Of a stretch of DNA of 64,000 nucleotides, positions 27,156-34,594 are shown one piece after another. The position numbers and the translations under genes are program-made. Below the pieces are notes generated by a model. It worked only from the letters and a program-made list of their open reading frames with translations, was not told the DNA's origin and did not search any database. Position 1 is the first letter of the stretch, and every line of letters starts with the position of its first letter. This DNA comes from Pokkaliibacter sp. MBI-7 (lineage in GTDB: Bacteria; Pseudomonadota; Gammaproteobacteria; Pseudomonadales; Balneatricaceae): positions 1 to 64,000 of the forward strand of contig NZ_JARVTG010000003.1 in the NCBI RefSeq assembly GCF_029846635.1. Direction: 5' to 3'.

Positions 27156-27482
27156 TCAACACTGCTGGCACAGTTGTTCTTTGGGCAGCAGCTCCAGTTC
27201 GGTAATACGCAGGTAGGTTCTGATCAGTTGGGCTATGGCCACCCCGTGCAGCACTAAGGCGATACTGCCTTCATTCCAGAAGCTAGTGAGGTTAACGCCG
27301 TCTGTATCGAAGAGTATCCCTCTGGCCAGTATCACCAGGGCCACTAGCAACCATCCGCTGGCCCAGTAAATTCCCCGTGTGAGTGTTGTCTGCTTCAGTG
27401 CCTCCAGGCAGTCCTGGTAGGTGGTGTAGTCCTGTGCGTCCTGTTGCAGTGGGCTGGCAGGGTGTGCGGTGTTCGGTGACAT
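27156..27482 (-). CDS. Small membrane protein
   Basis: A 108-residue product with a hydrophilic N-terminal 35 residues and two membrane segments (YWASGWLLVALVILARGIL and GSIALVLHGVAIAQLIRTYL). It ends in LLPKEQLCQQC. It lies on the opposite strand to its neighbours and converges with the previous gene. Surface or entry exclusion would fit a small membrane protein in this place, but that is speculation. Confidence 0.55.
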   Translation of the reverse strand: MSPNTAHPASPLQQDAQDYTTYQDCLEALKQTTLTRGIYWASGWLLVALVILARGILFDTDGVNLTSFWNEGSIALVLHGVAIAQLIRTYLRITELELLPKEQLCQQC

Positions 27483-27602
27483 GGGTCCGTCCGGTGGTGA
27501 ATGCGTAACGTATGTAACTGCTGAGTATCACATTGTTGCAGTGCAGTTCCCGCCACCCTCTTCCCCTTTGGTCGCAGGGGTGATGATGGCCACGGCGCGT
27601 GT

Positions 27603-27634
27603 AAACCCTCTTCGGGGCGGTGAGGGTTGTTTGC
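27603..27634 (+). repeat. AAACCC hairpin (copy 2)
   Basis: AAACCCTC and GAGGGTTGTTT flank a GC-rich loop. Compare the block at 12763-12795. It sits about 70 bases before the gene at 27703. Confidence 0.5.
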
Positions 27635-27702
27635 TGTGGCAGCGCATGGGCTTTGGCAGGATGGCGGAATACCGTCTGTGACAGGGTGAAGGAGAATAGT
27701 GC

Positions 27703-27906
27703 ATGACCTCGATGAGGGAGACAGCGGAAGCGCCGGTGGTGGCTGCGGTGGCCGCGATTGAGTATGCGTTGCAGCTGGGGTCAGGGGATGACGGACTGGC
27801 GTTTCTGCGCTGCTGGTCGGAGGGAGAGTTTGATGTCATCCGGGCCGAGTGGCCAGAGGCGCCCGAAGAAGTGTTTGGTGCTGATCCGTTGTACAAGGCT
27901 GGCTGA
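27703..27906 (+). CDS. Small acidic hypothetical protein
   Basis: A 67-residue acidic product (AIEYALQLGSGDDGLAFLRC, WSEGEFDVIRAEWPEAPEEV). ATG 27703 has GAAGGAGAA 8 bases upstream, a strong site. A small acidic helical protein; no family recognised. Confidence 0.6.
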   Translation: MTSMRETAEAPVVAAVAAIEYALQLGSGDDGLAFLRCWSEGEFDVIRAEWPEAPEEVFGADPLYKAG

Positions 27907-28009
27907 ATCAGTGGCAGGCCAGCCTGGCTGTGGCAGTTCGTGATAGTGGAAGGGCTGAGGCAGTTTTTGTGTGGAAATGACTGGGAGCGGTCCTGGGAGG
28001 CTGAGGCAG

Positions 28010-28366
28010 TCAGTCGATGGTTGAGTCGAGGCAGAAGGTGCGGGCCAGGCGACTCAGGTATTGCCTGTTGCGGTGGGCGTAGCACTCGGGGCGCCGGATG
28101 GCGATATGGCGCGGTGCCTCGACACCTATCCATACCTGCTGCTGCGATTCAGTGTCTTTGACATCGTAGACCAGCAGGATGATCTGCTGGCCATCGGGCT
28201 GGGTGAGGACGATGCGCTCACCGCGATTCCGGTTAAGGATCAGGTGGCCGTGCCACTGAGCCTTGAGCAGCGTCTGCTGGAAGTACGGGCGCGGCTTGAC
28301 GGTGATCAGGTAGCGGATAAGGCCAAAGGCCATCCGGGCCCTGGAGGTATGAGGAGCGCGGGACAT
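28010..28366 (-). CDS. CsrA/RsmA-like RNA-binding regulator with extensions
   Basis: About 118 residues; ATG 28366 has AGGA 8 bases upstream, while ATG 28375 would add three residues. The CsrA core is at residues 40-95: GHLILNRNRGERIVL at the start, VWIGVEAPRHIAIRRPECY at the end. The key Leu and Arg that contact RNA in CsrA (L4 and R44 of the E. coli protein) appear conserved. It has an extra basic N-terminus of about 40 residues and a C-terminal extension, unlike the 60-residue chromosomal form. CsrA binds GGA motifs in mRNA leaders and blocks translation, so this copy could regulate element or host genes. Confidence 0.82.
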   Translation of the reverse strand: MSRAPHTSRARMAFGLIRYLITVKPRPYFQQTLLKAQWHGHLILNRNRGERIVLTQPDGQQIILLVYDVKDTESQQQVWIGVEAPRHIAIRRPECYAHRNRQYLSRLARTFCLDSTID

Positions 28367-28544
28367 GGGTTCCATCCTGAGTCAGTAGATTGCCAGCCTG
28401 CCACCTGCTGTTTCGCCTGTTTCCAGCAGGTCGCAGACTGGCTTGGGTATTGTTGAAAGGTTGCCCTGCCCTGTCAATGCGGTGGAGGGCATGTTGAAAC
28501 GGTCTGGAATGAATCCGGGCCATGAACCGAATAAGGAGAGAACT

Positions 28545-28862
28545 GTGAACAAGCGCCCCGGTGGACCCGGTGTGGTGGTGCCGTTGTTTGGTGAGCGCAC
28601 GTCGCCACCCGCTGCAAGTGAGGTGGCTCCGGTGGATTCGGTCCACTCAGTCAACAGGCCGGTGCCGGATTATCGGCATGAATATCCTTGTTCGGTACTG
28701 GATGTGGCAGCGGGTGTGGTGCATGTCACCGTGCTGGCCACGTCGGAAACAGTGGCGCTGGAGGAGGCCTATCAGGCGGCCAAGCGACGTGGCTGCCGCA
28801 ACATTATCGATATGGCCATAGGGCACATGACCGAGCAGGAAATGGCCAACCGGCCTCAGTAA
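28545..28862 (+). CDS. Hypothetical protein, possible ICE stress-type small protein
   Basis: A 105-residue product from GTG 28545, chosen because AAGGAGAG sits 6 bases upstream. The first 45 residues are disordered (GGPGVVVPLFGERTSPPAAS). The C-terminal half is folded (HVTVLATSETVALEEAYQAAKRRGCRNIID). It lies divergently from the CsrA-like gene. No family recognised. Confidence 0.55.
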   Translation: MNKRPGGPGVVVPLFGERTSPPAASEVAPVDSVHSVNRPVPDYRHEYPCSVLDVAAGVVHVTVLATSETVALEEAYQAAKRRGCRNIIDMAIGHMTEQEMANRPQ

Positions 28863-28984
28863 CGCGGTCTCAGTACAGCGTCAGTAGTAAGGTACAGGGG
28901 GATGTCAGTGGCAAGCACTGACAGCGACAGTCGGCTGTGGCAGGTCAACTGGTGTATTCAATGACAATCAATAAGGAGTGCAGT

Positions 28985-29557
28985 GTGGGGATAACCGCCA
29001 GGGTCAAGGCAGGAGTGGGTGCGGTGGTGTTGGCATCAGCAGGGTTGTTAGCCGGCTGCAATCTGTATACCAAGGACGGCAGCTGCGTTACTTGTTTCAA
29101 GGATCCGTTTGGGATTGTGTCCGTCAGCTCAGGGACCACCACGGATAACAGTGGTCCGCGCAGTATCGGCCTGGGCGCCCCGAACAACGCTCCCTATTCC
29201 GAAGGGCGCCATGTCGTGAGTATGGCCGTGAATCAGGATGTGGATCTGGTGTTTATTCGGATGAAACGGGAGTTTGGTTTTCAGTCCCCGGAAGAGCTGA
29301 GAGCTGCCCGTGGCGACCTGGCTTCCCGCATGAGAATGCAGGACGCTGGCTGGCGTTATGAGGCCACACCGGGTGTGACCTATCACATGCGCAGTGATGC
29401 GACCGTGAGCGGTCAGGATATTGTGCTGGATATGGTGATCGACAAGCTGGGCTCAGGCAAAGCGGCCCTGACCATGACGTATCGCAATCCTGCCGGTGCC
29501 AATGTCAGTCAGCTGGAGTCGGCACTAAAAGCCCGTGTCCAAAAGGCGCTGGGCTGA
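28985..29557 (+). CDS. Predicted lipoprotein
   Basis: A 190-residue product from GTG 28985 with AAGGAG 7 bases upstream. Signal sequence with lipobox LLAGC (Cys about residue 22), then a Cys pair (GSCVTCFKDPFG) and a folded body (VDLVFIRMKREFGFQSPEEL, YEATPGVTYHMRSDATV, KAALTMTYRNPAGANV). Predicted membrane-bound lipoprotein in the envelope. A terminator follows 38 bases after the stop. Confidence 0.7.
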   Translation: MGITARVKAGVGAVVLASAGLLAGCNLYTKDGSCVTCFKDPFGIVSVSSGTTTDNSGPRSIGLGAPNNAPYSEGRHVVSMAVNQDVDLVFIRMKREFGFQSPEELRAARGDLASRMRMQDAGWRYEATPGVTYHMRSDATVSGQDIVLDMVIDKLGSGKAALTMTYRNPAGANVSQLESALKARVQKALG

Positions 29558-29595
29558 GGTCGCTGAGCCTTTGCGTGGGCTGTGATAGGGTGTCT

Positions 29596-29620
29596 CACTG
29601 CCAGGTTGATCCTGGCAGTG
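29596..29620 (+). terminator. Rho-independent terminator
   Basis: Perfect 10-bp stem CACTGCCAGG/CCTGGCAGTG with loop TTGAT, followed by TTGTTTT. Confidence 0.88.
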
Positions 29621-29669
29621 TTGTTTTGGGTGCTTTGTCGTAGTGATGGTGTAGCAGGAGGCCACCCCG

Positions 29670-29921
29670 ATGATGTCAGGTACTGATTCCCTTTCCACTC
29701 ATAAACGCCGCCGGCAGGCCTGGGCCGCGCAGATCGAGGCCGCGACCATTGAGGAGCTGTCCCAGTTCCGGGTGCATTTAATTCGTAAGATTGCCGAAAA
29801 GCGTGAGGCACAGCGGCGGCTGCGTCAGCAGGATCCGGCCCGCGCACTGCAGCAGCAGGCGGCGGTGGCAGGCTATGACTTTTCATCCCTGATCAAAGAG
29901 ATCGAGGCACGTAAACGGTAA
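29670..29921 (+). CDS. Small basic coiled-coil protein
   Basis: An 83-residue basic helical product (HKRRRQAWAAQIEAATIEEL, KIAEKREAQRRLRQQDPARA) ending GYDFSSLIKEIEARKR. CAGGAGG precedes ATG 29670 (second ATG at 29673). The layout recalls the coiled-coil part of H-NS/MvaT-type proteins, but no DNA-binding motif follows, so it may only be a dimerising or regulatory fragment. I cannot assign it. Confidence 0.55.
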   Translation: MMSGTDSLSTHKRRRQAWAAQIEAATIEELSQFRVHLIRKIAEKREAQRRLRQQDPARALQQQAAVAGYDFSSLIKEIEARKR

Positions 29922-30043
29922 GGCGGCTGTCCCTTGTGCCAGTTCAATGACGCCCACTGGGGTGGTATCTATATCGATTCAGGCGCATTGTGTTCAATGA
30001 TCACTTTCTGGCCATAACAAAAACAATCGAGAAGGAGTTCGCT

Positions 30044-30499
30044 ATGGCTATTGCTCAACCACTATCCATGTCCCTTGATATGGATGACCTGACAACGGAT
30101 GCCGCTAAACCCAACCCCACCGATGTCGTCATGGACCTGTACCGTGAGTGTGAGGGAGCACTGTCGGTGCTGAGAGACCGTGCACTGACGCTCCAGCGTA
30201 TCTATGACGGTGAAATGCTACTGAGTGATGAGGTTGTGCAGAGCGCGCGGGAGGCCTGCATGGTCATTCGACAGATGGAGGCCAAGGCCCGACGCAAGGC
30301 GGTGGCCATCGCCGGTCAGGTACGGGAGGGGGCCTGTGAAGATGACAAGCGCTGGATGGCATACCAGATGGCCGTGCTGAAGGAGGCCAACCAGCTGGCC
30401 GTGCTGAAGGAGGCCAACCAGCTGGCCACCGAGGTACAAAAACAGATGAAAGAGATTCTGTACTGGGCCGAGCCGGTACCGATCGATTCCCAATCGTGA
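30044..30499 (+). CDS. Hypothetical helical protein with internal 9-residue repeat
   Basis: A 151-residue product; ATG 30044 has AAGGAG 7 bases upstream. It is helical throughout (MDLYRECEGALSVLRDRALT, REACMVIRQMEAKARRKAVA). A 9-residue unit AVLKEANQL occurs twice in tandem (30371-30424), encoded by a perfect 27-bp duplication. Function unknown. Confidence 0.62.
   Translation: MAIAQPLSMSLDMDDLTTDAAKPNPTDVVMDLYRECEGALSVLRDRALTLQRIYDGEMLLSDEVVQSAREACMVIRQMEAKARRKAVAIAGQVREGACEDDKRWMAYQMAVLKEANQLAVLKEANQLATEVQKQMKEILYWAEPVPIDSQS
30371..30424 (+). repeat. Perfect 27-bp tandem duplication inside the gene at 30044
   Basis: Two identical 27-base units (30371-30397, 30398-30424), in frame. The lack of any difference points to a recent slippage event. 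Confidence 0.9.
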
Positions 30500-30533
30500 T
30501 CCTGGATCACCCGTTACAAGGACGTCCCCCGTT

Positions 30534-30881
30534 ATGCAGCACGATATGAAGCGCGCCAATCTGTTCGTCATGGTACCGATGATGTTACTGGCATGGATCA
30601 GTGCAGACAGTTATGTCGATTACCGTCGGGGTAAGGAAGTGGCCGAGTTCTACGGCGAAGGCCACTACAGCCTGCTGATCGCACCGATTCCGGTAGGCAA
30701 TATGATGGGGGTGAAGGTCGTACCAGACCTGGAGGGGCGCTGTGAACCCAATCCGCAGGTCGAAATGATACCCTTCAAACACGACGGGGACTCAGTGACC
30801 GTGCTCTGTGGTCAGTGGCCGCACTCACACCAGCTGCAGCTGGGGTATGTGCCAAAAGCGTTGATACAGCATGGTCTGTAG
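30534..30881 (+). CDS. Membrane-anchored or secreted hypothetical protein
   Basis: A 115-residue product with one hydrophobic segment near residues 8-22 (LFVMVPMMLLAWISA), followed by a periplasmic-type domain with two Cys (EGRCEPNPQVEMIPF, VTVLCGQWPHSHQLQLGYVP) that could form a disulfide. ATG 30534 is 12 bases after AAGGA; ATG 30546 is an alternative. No family recognised. Confidence 0.6.
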   Translation: MQHDMKRANLFVMVPMMLLAWISADSYVDYRRGKEVAEFYGEGHYSLLIAPIPVGNMMGVKVVPDLEGRCEPNPQVEMIPFKHDGDSVTVLCGQWPHSHQLQLGYVPKALIQHGL

Positions 30882-30938
30882 GGGGTACGGCCTTTTGCGG
30901 TAAGCTGTTCCCCGGAAGAACAGCCTGACACGGAACCG

Positions 30939-31625
30939 ATGGATCTCATGATAACTACCCCGCCTTCCCGCCCTAAGCTGAGTCTGAAGCGCAAAGTGGC
31001 TGTAACTGCAGAAACAGTGGAGGCACCCTCCACGCCCGCTGTGGCCATACCGAGTACAAATGAACAGCCCCCTGTCAGTACGCCTGTAGCCAGTCCACCC
31101 GCAGCGGCGCCGGTGACACCTCCTCCTGCCAGTCAGCCCAAAAAACCGAAAACCTATGCTCAGGCCAGCCTGGAGATCGTGCGTGCGCATTTCCCCGCCT
31201 GCCTGCCGGAACCGGCCCAGCCGTTAGCCATCGGGGTGGGTGAGCAGATCCGGACCATCGTGGTGACTGAGGCGATGGGGGTGTCACTGAAACGGGTGCG
31301 GGCTGCACTCAAGGCCTACACCAGCCGCCGGCACTATCTGATCGCGGTCTGGAAAGGAGCACGTCGTATCGGGCTGGACGGTCAGCCGTTGGAGGGGGCT
31401 GCTGGCGACGTCTCCGAGGAGGCGCGGCAACTGGCTGCAGCCAGGCTGGTGATCCATTTCGGCTACGATGTCACCACGCGACGCGCCATTGCGCCTGACC
31501 AGCTGCCCGGGCGCGTAGCCACAGCGGAAGCCACACTGAAGCACATCAAAGGCGGTGAGGACAACGGGGAGCCGGACGAGGGTGATCAGGCCACGGCACC
31601 TGTTGCTGTCACGGAAACCGAATAA
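30939..31625 (+). CDS. ProQ/FinO-family RNA chaperone
   Basis: A 228-residue product. The ProQ/FinO domain spans about residues 70-160: KTYAQASLEIVRAHFPACLP, GVGEQIRTIVVTEAMGVSLK, RVRAALKAYTSRRHYLIAVW, RIGLDGQPLEGAAGDVSEEA. A Pro/Ala-rich disordered N-terminus of about 65 residues and an acidic tail flank it. ProQ/FinO proteins bind structured small RNAs and mRNA ends; FinO controls F-plasmid transfer with FinP. It could act on the hairpin leaders in this element or an antisense RNA; that link is inference. Confidence 0.85.
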   Translation: MDLMITTPPSRPKLSLKRKVAVTAETVEAPSTPAVAIPSTNEQPPVSTPVASPPAAAPVTPPPASQPKKPKTYAQASLEIVRAHFPACLPEPAQPLAIGVGEQIRTIVVTEAMGVSLKRVRAALKAYTSRRHYLIAVWKGARRIGLDGQPLEGAAGDVSEEARQLAAARLVIHFGYDVTTRRAIAPDQLPGRVATAEATLKHIKGGEDNGEPDEGDQATAPVAVTETE

Positions 31626-31673
31626 CGCTTTAGCACACTTAATAGCCGTTATCGGCGGCGGAGTGTGCACACC

Positions 31674-32156
31674 ATGATACGGATGATCAGAATGAAAGCA
31701 GGACGCATGATCAGGCAGGCCTACTGGGCAGGTCTGCGCGGTATTGGTTGGATGGGGCTGGGGATCGTGCTGGCCGTCACCCTGGGGCTCAATGTACAGG
31801 TCGGTGGTTATCTGCTGCTGTTTGGCCTGCTTAACCTGGTAGCGATCCTGGCAGGCATCGTGCTGAAAGACCGCTGGCAGGACTATCAGGCAGCGCGCCA
31901 TGCTCCCCGTTCGGTGTATCCCTCCTCTGATGCCGGCTATGGGCATCCTCAGCAACTCCATATCAATATGGCCAGCAGTGATGGTCTGCGTGTATGGCAG
32001 GTCTACCCTTCTGTACCGCTGATGAAGCCTCACCTGAATATCTTACGTGATGCCGGATGCCTGCTGACGGACAGTGAGGGGCGCATGGTGGACCACTGTA
32101 TTGAACTGCAGAATACGGCCAGTCAGCGCCGGCAGCAGTTTCGTGTGGTGAGCTGA
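31674..32156 (+). CDS. Membrane protein
   Basis: About 160 residues. ATG 31674 is preferred (GGAG 11 bases upstream; a GTG at 31665 is too close). Two membrane segments lie near residues 23-60 (WMGLGIVLAVTLGLNVQVGG, YLLLFGLLNLVAILAGIVL), followed by a cytoplasmic domain (LRVWQVYPSVPLMKPHLNIL). No family recognised. Last gene before the TA pair. Confidence 0.62.
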   Translation: MIRMIRMKAGRMIRQAYWAGLRGIGWMGLGIVLAVTLGLNVQVGGYLLLFGLLNLVAILAGIVLKDRWQDYQAARHAPRSVYPSSDAGYGHPQQLHINMASSDGLRVWQVYPSVPLMKPHLNILRDAGCLLTDSEGRMVDHCIELQNTASQRRQQFRVVS

Positions 32157-32187
32157 GTTGAACGATAGCCCGTATTGGTCATAGTAG

Positions 32188-32213
32188 ATGGTAAGGCAGA
32201 TATGCCTTACCAT
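32188..32213 (+). promoter_or_regulatory. Perfect 11-bp inverted repeat, likely TA operator
   Basis: ATGGTAAGGCA and TGCCTTACCAT are separated by GATA, ending 28 bases before the antitoxin start. AbrB-type antitoxins repress their own promoter through such palindromes. Confidence 0.7.
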
Positions 32214-32241
32214 GTATCTATACCACTTGGAGGGTCATCCC

Positions 32242-32508
32242 ATGGCTACGCTGACAATTACCGCCAAAGGCCAGGTCACTTTTAATAAAGAAGTGCTCCG
32301 CCATTTAGGGCTCAAGCCCGGTGACAAAGTTGAGCTGGAGCTGCTCTCTGAAGGGCGGGCCAATATCAAAGCCCTTCCCCCCAAAAATACGTTTGAATCT
32401 CTACAAGGCTTTCTCAAAGGCAAAACCAATGGACGCGTTCTCTCTGTAGAAGAAATGAATGACGTCATCAGAGAGGCTTCTGCCGAAGCAGGGGCCACGC
32501 CTGCATGA
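32242..32508 (+). CDS. AbrB/SpoVT-type antitoxin
   Basis: An 88-residue product; ATG 32242 has TGGAGG upstream. The N-terminal swapped-hairpin domain shows LTITAKGQVTFNKEVLRHLGLKPGDKVEL, typical of AbrB/MazE DNA-binding domains. The C-terminal part (FLKGKTNGRVLSVEEMNDVI) would bind and neutralise the toxin. Its stop overlaps the toxin start by 4 bases. Confidence 0.88.
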   Translation: MATLTITAKGQVTFNKEVLRHLGLKPGDKVELELLSEGRANIKALPPKNTFESLQGFLKGKTNGRVLSVEEMNDVIREASAEAGATPA

Positions 32509-32903
32509 ACATTACCGCTGACACCAATGTTCTGGTGCGTCTTTTGACAGAGGATGATCTACATCAGTCAAGGGTGGCCATACAGACACTTAACCAGGCC
32601 AGTTCTGTGGTGATTAGCCTGCACTCATTGTGTGAGCTCGTTTGGGTTCTGGGCAGAGGCTATCAGGTTGCGCGCACCGATATTGCGTCAGTCATCCGTC
32701 AATTGATGAATACCGCAAACGTCGTGGTCAATAAATCAGCTGTCGAAGCAGGTCTTCAGCTTTTTGACGCAGGGGGAGATTTTGCCGATGGCATCATTGC
32801 TTATGATGGGCGGCTTCAAGGTGGTAATACTTTTGTTTCCTTTGACAAGAAAGCAGTCAATCTGCTGAAGCAACTGGGTCATACCACTCAGCGACTTAAA
32901 TAA
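32505..32903 (+). CDS. VapC-type PIN-domain toxin
   Basis: A 132-residue PIN domain protein. First acidic residue in ITADTNVLVRLLTEDD, second in SLHSLCELVWVLGR (Glu), third in DFADGIIAYDGR (two Asp), and a final VSFDKKAV. This set is what PIN ribonucleases use to hold metal. It probably cleaves RNA when free of the antitoxin. It is overlapped by the antitoxin gene and followed by a terminator. Confidence 0.9.
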   Translation: MNITADTNVLVRLLTEDDLHQSRVAIQTLNQASSVVISLHSLCELVWVLGRGYQVARTDIASVIRQLMNTANVVVNKSAVEAGLQLFDAGGDFADGIIAYDGRLQGGNTFVSFDKKAVNLLKQLGHTTQRLK

Positions 32904-32935
32904 TACCTTCTTGCTCCTCCCCTCCTTAAAAACAC

Positions 32936-32968
32936 AAAGCCGGGACATCTGACGATGATCCCGGCTTT
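32936..32968 (+). terminator. Terminator after AbrB-PIN operon
   Basis: Perfect 10-bp stem AAAGCCGGGA/TCCCGGCTTT with a 13-base loop. The T run is weak downstream; the arms are AT-ended so it may serve both strands. Confidence 0.7.
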
Positions 32969-33124
32969 GCGCTGCTCTTCGTCCATGGCCAAGTGCAGAG
33001 CACGCCACTACCAGACGGCACCTGGTAACCCTCCAGCCCGGAGATAGGTTTAACTGCGGATTTTTCCCCCTTTCTTCTTGAAGCTGTCGGCTGAGTTTCA
33101 GTCACCGTTTTCAAGGGGTCAGGT

Positions 33125-33586
33125 ATGGTTCCCATCCATCTTCGCAAAACAGCAGCATGGGCCGGTGGTGTGCTGGCCATCGTCAGTGCAGCGGTTTGGG
33201 CCGCTGCGCCCTCACCATCTGCTCCCCCCTCCATTGAGGTTTTCACCGTCCATGCACAGCCCGTCACGGTGCCGCCGGCACTCATGGCACAGACTCGCGT
33301 GGCTTATCTGGACGAACCCGCGCGGCTGGAACAGTCGTTTTCCGCGAACCTGCCGCAGCCCCCTGAACAGGCCGCTGCAGTGGTGCAGCAGCGATTAGCA
33401 GGCCCTGCCGGCCAGCAATTCCAGCAGCAGCTGCAGGCAGCGTATGCCGGTGTCGTGCGCGCCCATGAACTGAAGGTGCTGAAAGTGCCTGCCGTGGTGG
33501 TGGGGGGACGTTATGTCGTCTATGGCCAGACTGATGTGGCTGCCGCAGTAGCTCAGATCCAGCAGCGCACTGGGGGTGGCCAATGA
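33125..33586 (+). CDS. ICE protein TIGR03757 (PFL_4709 family)
   Basis: A 153-residue secreted product with signal peptide (WAGGVLAIVSAAVWAAAP). It has IEVFTVHAQPV, AYLDEPARLEQSFSANLP and, at the C-terminus, VLKVPAVVVGGRYVVYGQTDV, the family's closing motif, comparable with the TrbC-Ftype/TrbI-like piece of F-type systems. First gene of the second transfer block; it overlaps the next by 4 bases. Confidence 0.88.
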   Translation: MVPIHLRKTAAWAGGVLAIVSAAVWAAAPSPSAPPSIEVFTVHAQPVTVPPALMAQTRVAYLDEPARLEQSFSANLPQPPEQAAAVVQQRLAGPAGQQFQQQLQAAYAGVVRAHELKVLKVPAVVVGGRYVVYGQTDVAAAVAQIQQRTGGGQ

Positions 33587-34584
33587 CAGTGCCCGATACC
33601 TTGCCCGTAGTGGCCTCTTCCCCCCGCGCCATCCCGGTACCTCTGTCATGGAAAAAGCGACTGCGCAGCATGGCGATGTCGTTCTGCCTGGTGACTACAC
33701 CGACTTTTGCTATTACCACTGCCACCATCACCCAGTCAGCCATGGCGCCGGATTGTGTGGAGTACCGGGTAGTCGGTGTCTGTTACTGGCTGTTCTGCAC
33801 CTTGTGGGGCTGCACAGTGCGGACCTCAGTTAAGGTCCGGCACTACGTGCCGGATCTGGTGGTCTCGGCGTACAGCGGACCAGGGGATAACCCCTGGTCT
33901 GAGATGTCGTTTGTGGGTGCGCAGCTCCCGGGAGCGGAAGGTGGTGGGGATACCCATGGCCGGCATGCCAATGAACACAGCAAGGTGCGCTTCAAGAGTG
34001 CAGATGCCATCGGGCATCCGGGCGGCTATATCGCCTCTAATCTGGCCTCTCAGTCAGGCTATGCCTGTTCAACCAGTGCCACTCCTGTTTACCCCTACTT
34101 CGTCTCCACCCTGGATACCCTGGCCTGGCGTTGGGGTGTGCCTGAGTCTGTTTACCCTGAAGCGCTGATCCCCGGACAGCGTGAAGTCGGCCAGACGGGC
34201 GATATGTGGGGCAGCGTCTATCCGCGTGCCGGCGCATTGATCCAGACCCACGATTACAAAGCAGGGGCTGTCGTGGCCCAGCGCGTAGGCGATCTGGTCA
34301 CCCGCTCCGGGCAGATGCACGTCTATACCCCGCTGACGGCCTCCAGTCGCGATGGCTACTGGCCACCCGGCCCGATCACCGAAGGGGATAAGAAGACGCA
34401 CAAATGGCAGCAACTCAGTCCGAAACTTGAGTACACCTGCGCGATTTTCCCCAACGGTGGGGCATCTGAAACCTACTCCGATCGTTTAAGCGAAAACGGT
34501 GGCTATGTCTGGTCACTGTGGCGCCCCTATAGCTGCTGTCAGCGGCGAGGGCAAACCTTCTTGGGTTACACGGATTTCATGTGA
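33583..34584 (+). CDS. ICE protein TIGR03756, TraU-like
   Basis: A 333-residue Cys-rich product with signal peptide after a longer N-terminus. VVGVCYWLFCTLWGCTVRTSVKVRHYVPDLVV, then GDTHGRHANEHSKVRFK, WRWGVPESVYPEALIPGQ and a C-terminal YSCCQRRGQTFLGYTDF are typical. Homologues of F TraU act in the periplasm in mating-pair and pore function. Several Cys pairs are expected to form disulfides. Confidence 0.9.
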   Translation: MTVPDTLPVVASSPRAIPVPLSWKKRLRSMAMSFCLVTTPTFAITTATITQSAMAPDCVEYRVVGVCYWLFCTLWGCTVRTSVKVRHYVPDLVVSAYSGPGDNPWSEMSFVGAQLPGAEGGGDTHGRHANEHSKVRFKSADAIGHPGGYIASNLASQSGYACSTSATPVYPYFVSTLDTLAWRWGVPESVYPEALIPGQREVGQTGDMWGSVYPRAGALIQTHDYKAGAVVAQRVGDLVTRSGQMHVYTPLTASSRDGYWPPGPITEGDKKTHKWQQLSPKLEYTCAIFPNGGASETYSDRLSENGGYVWSLWRPYSCCQRRGQTFLGYTDFM

Positions 34585-34594
34585 GGGAGCAGCA

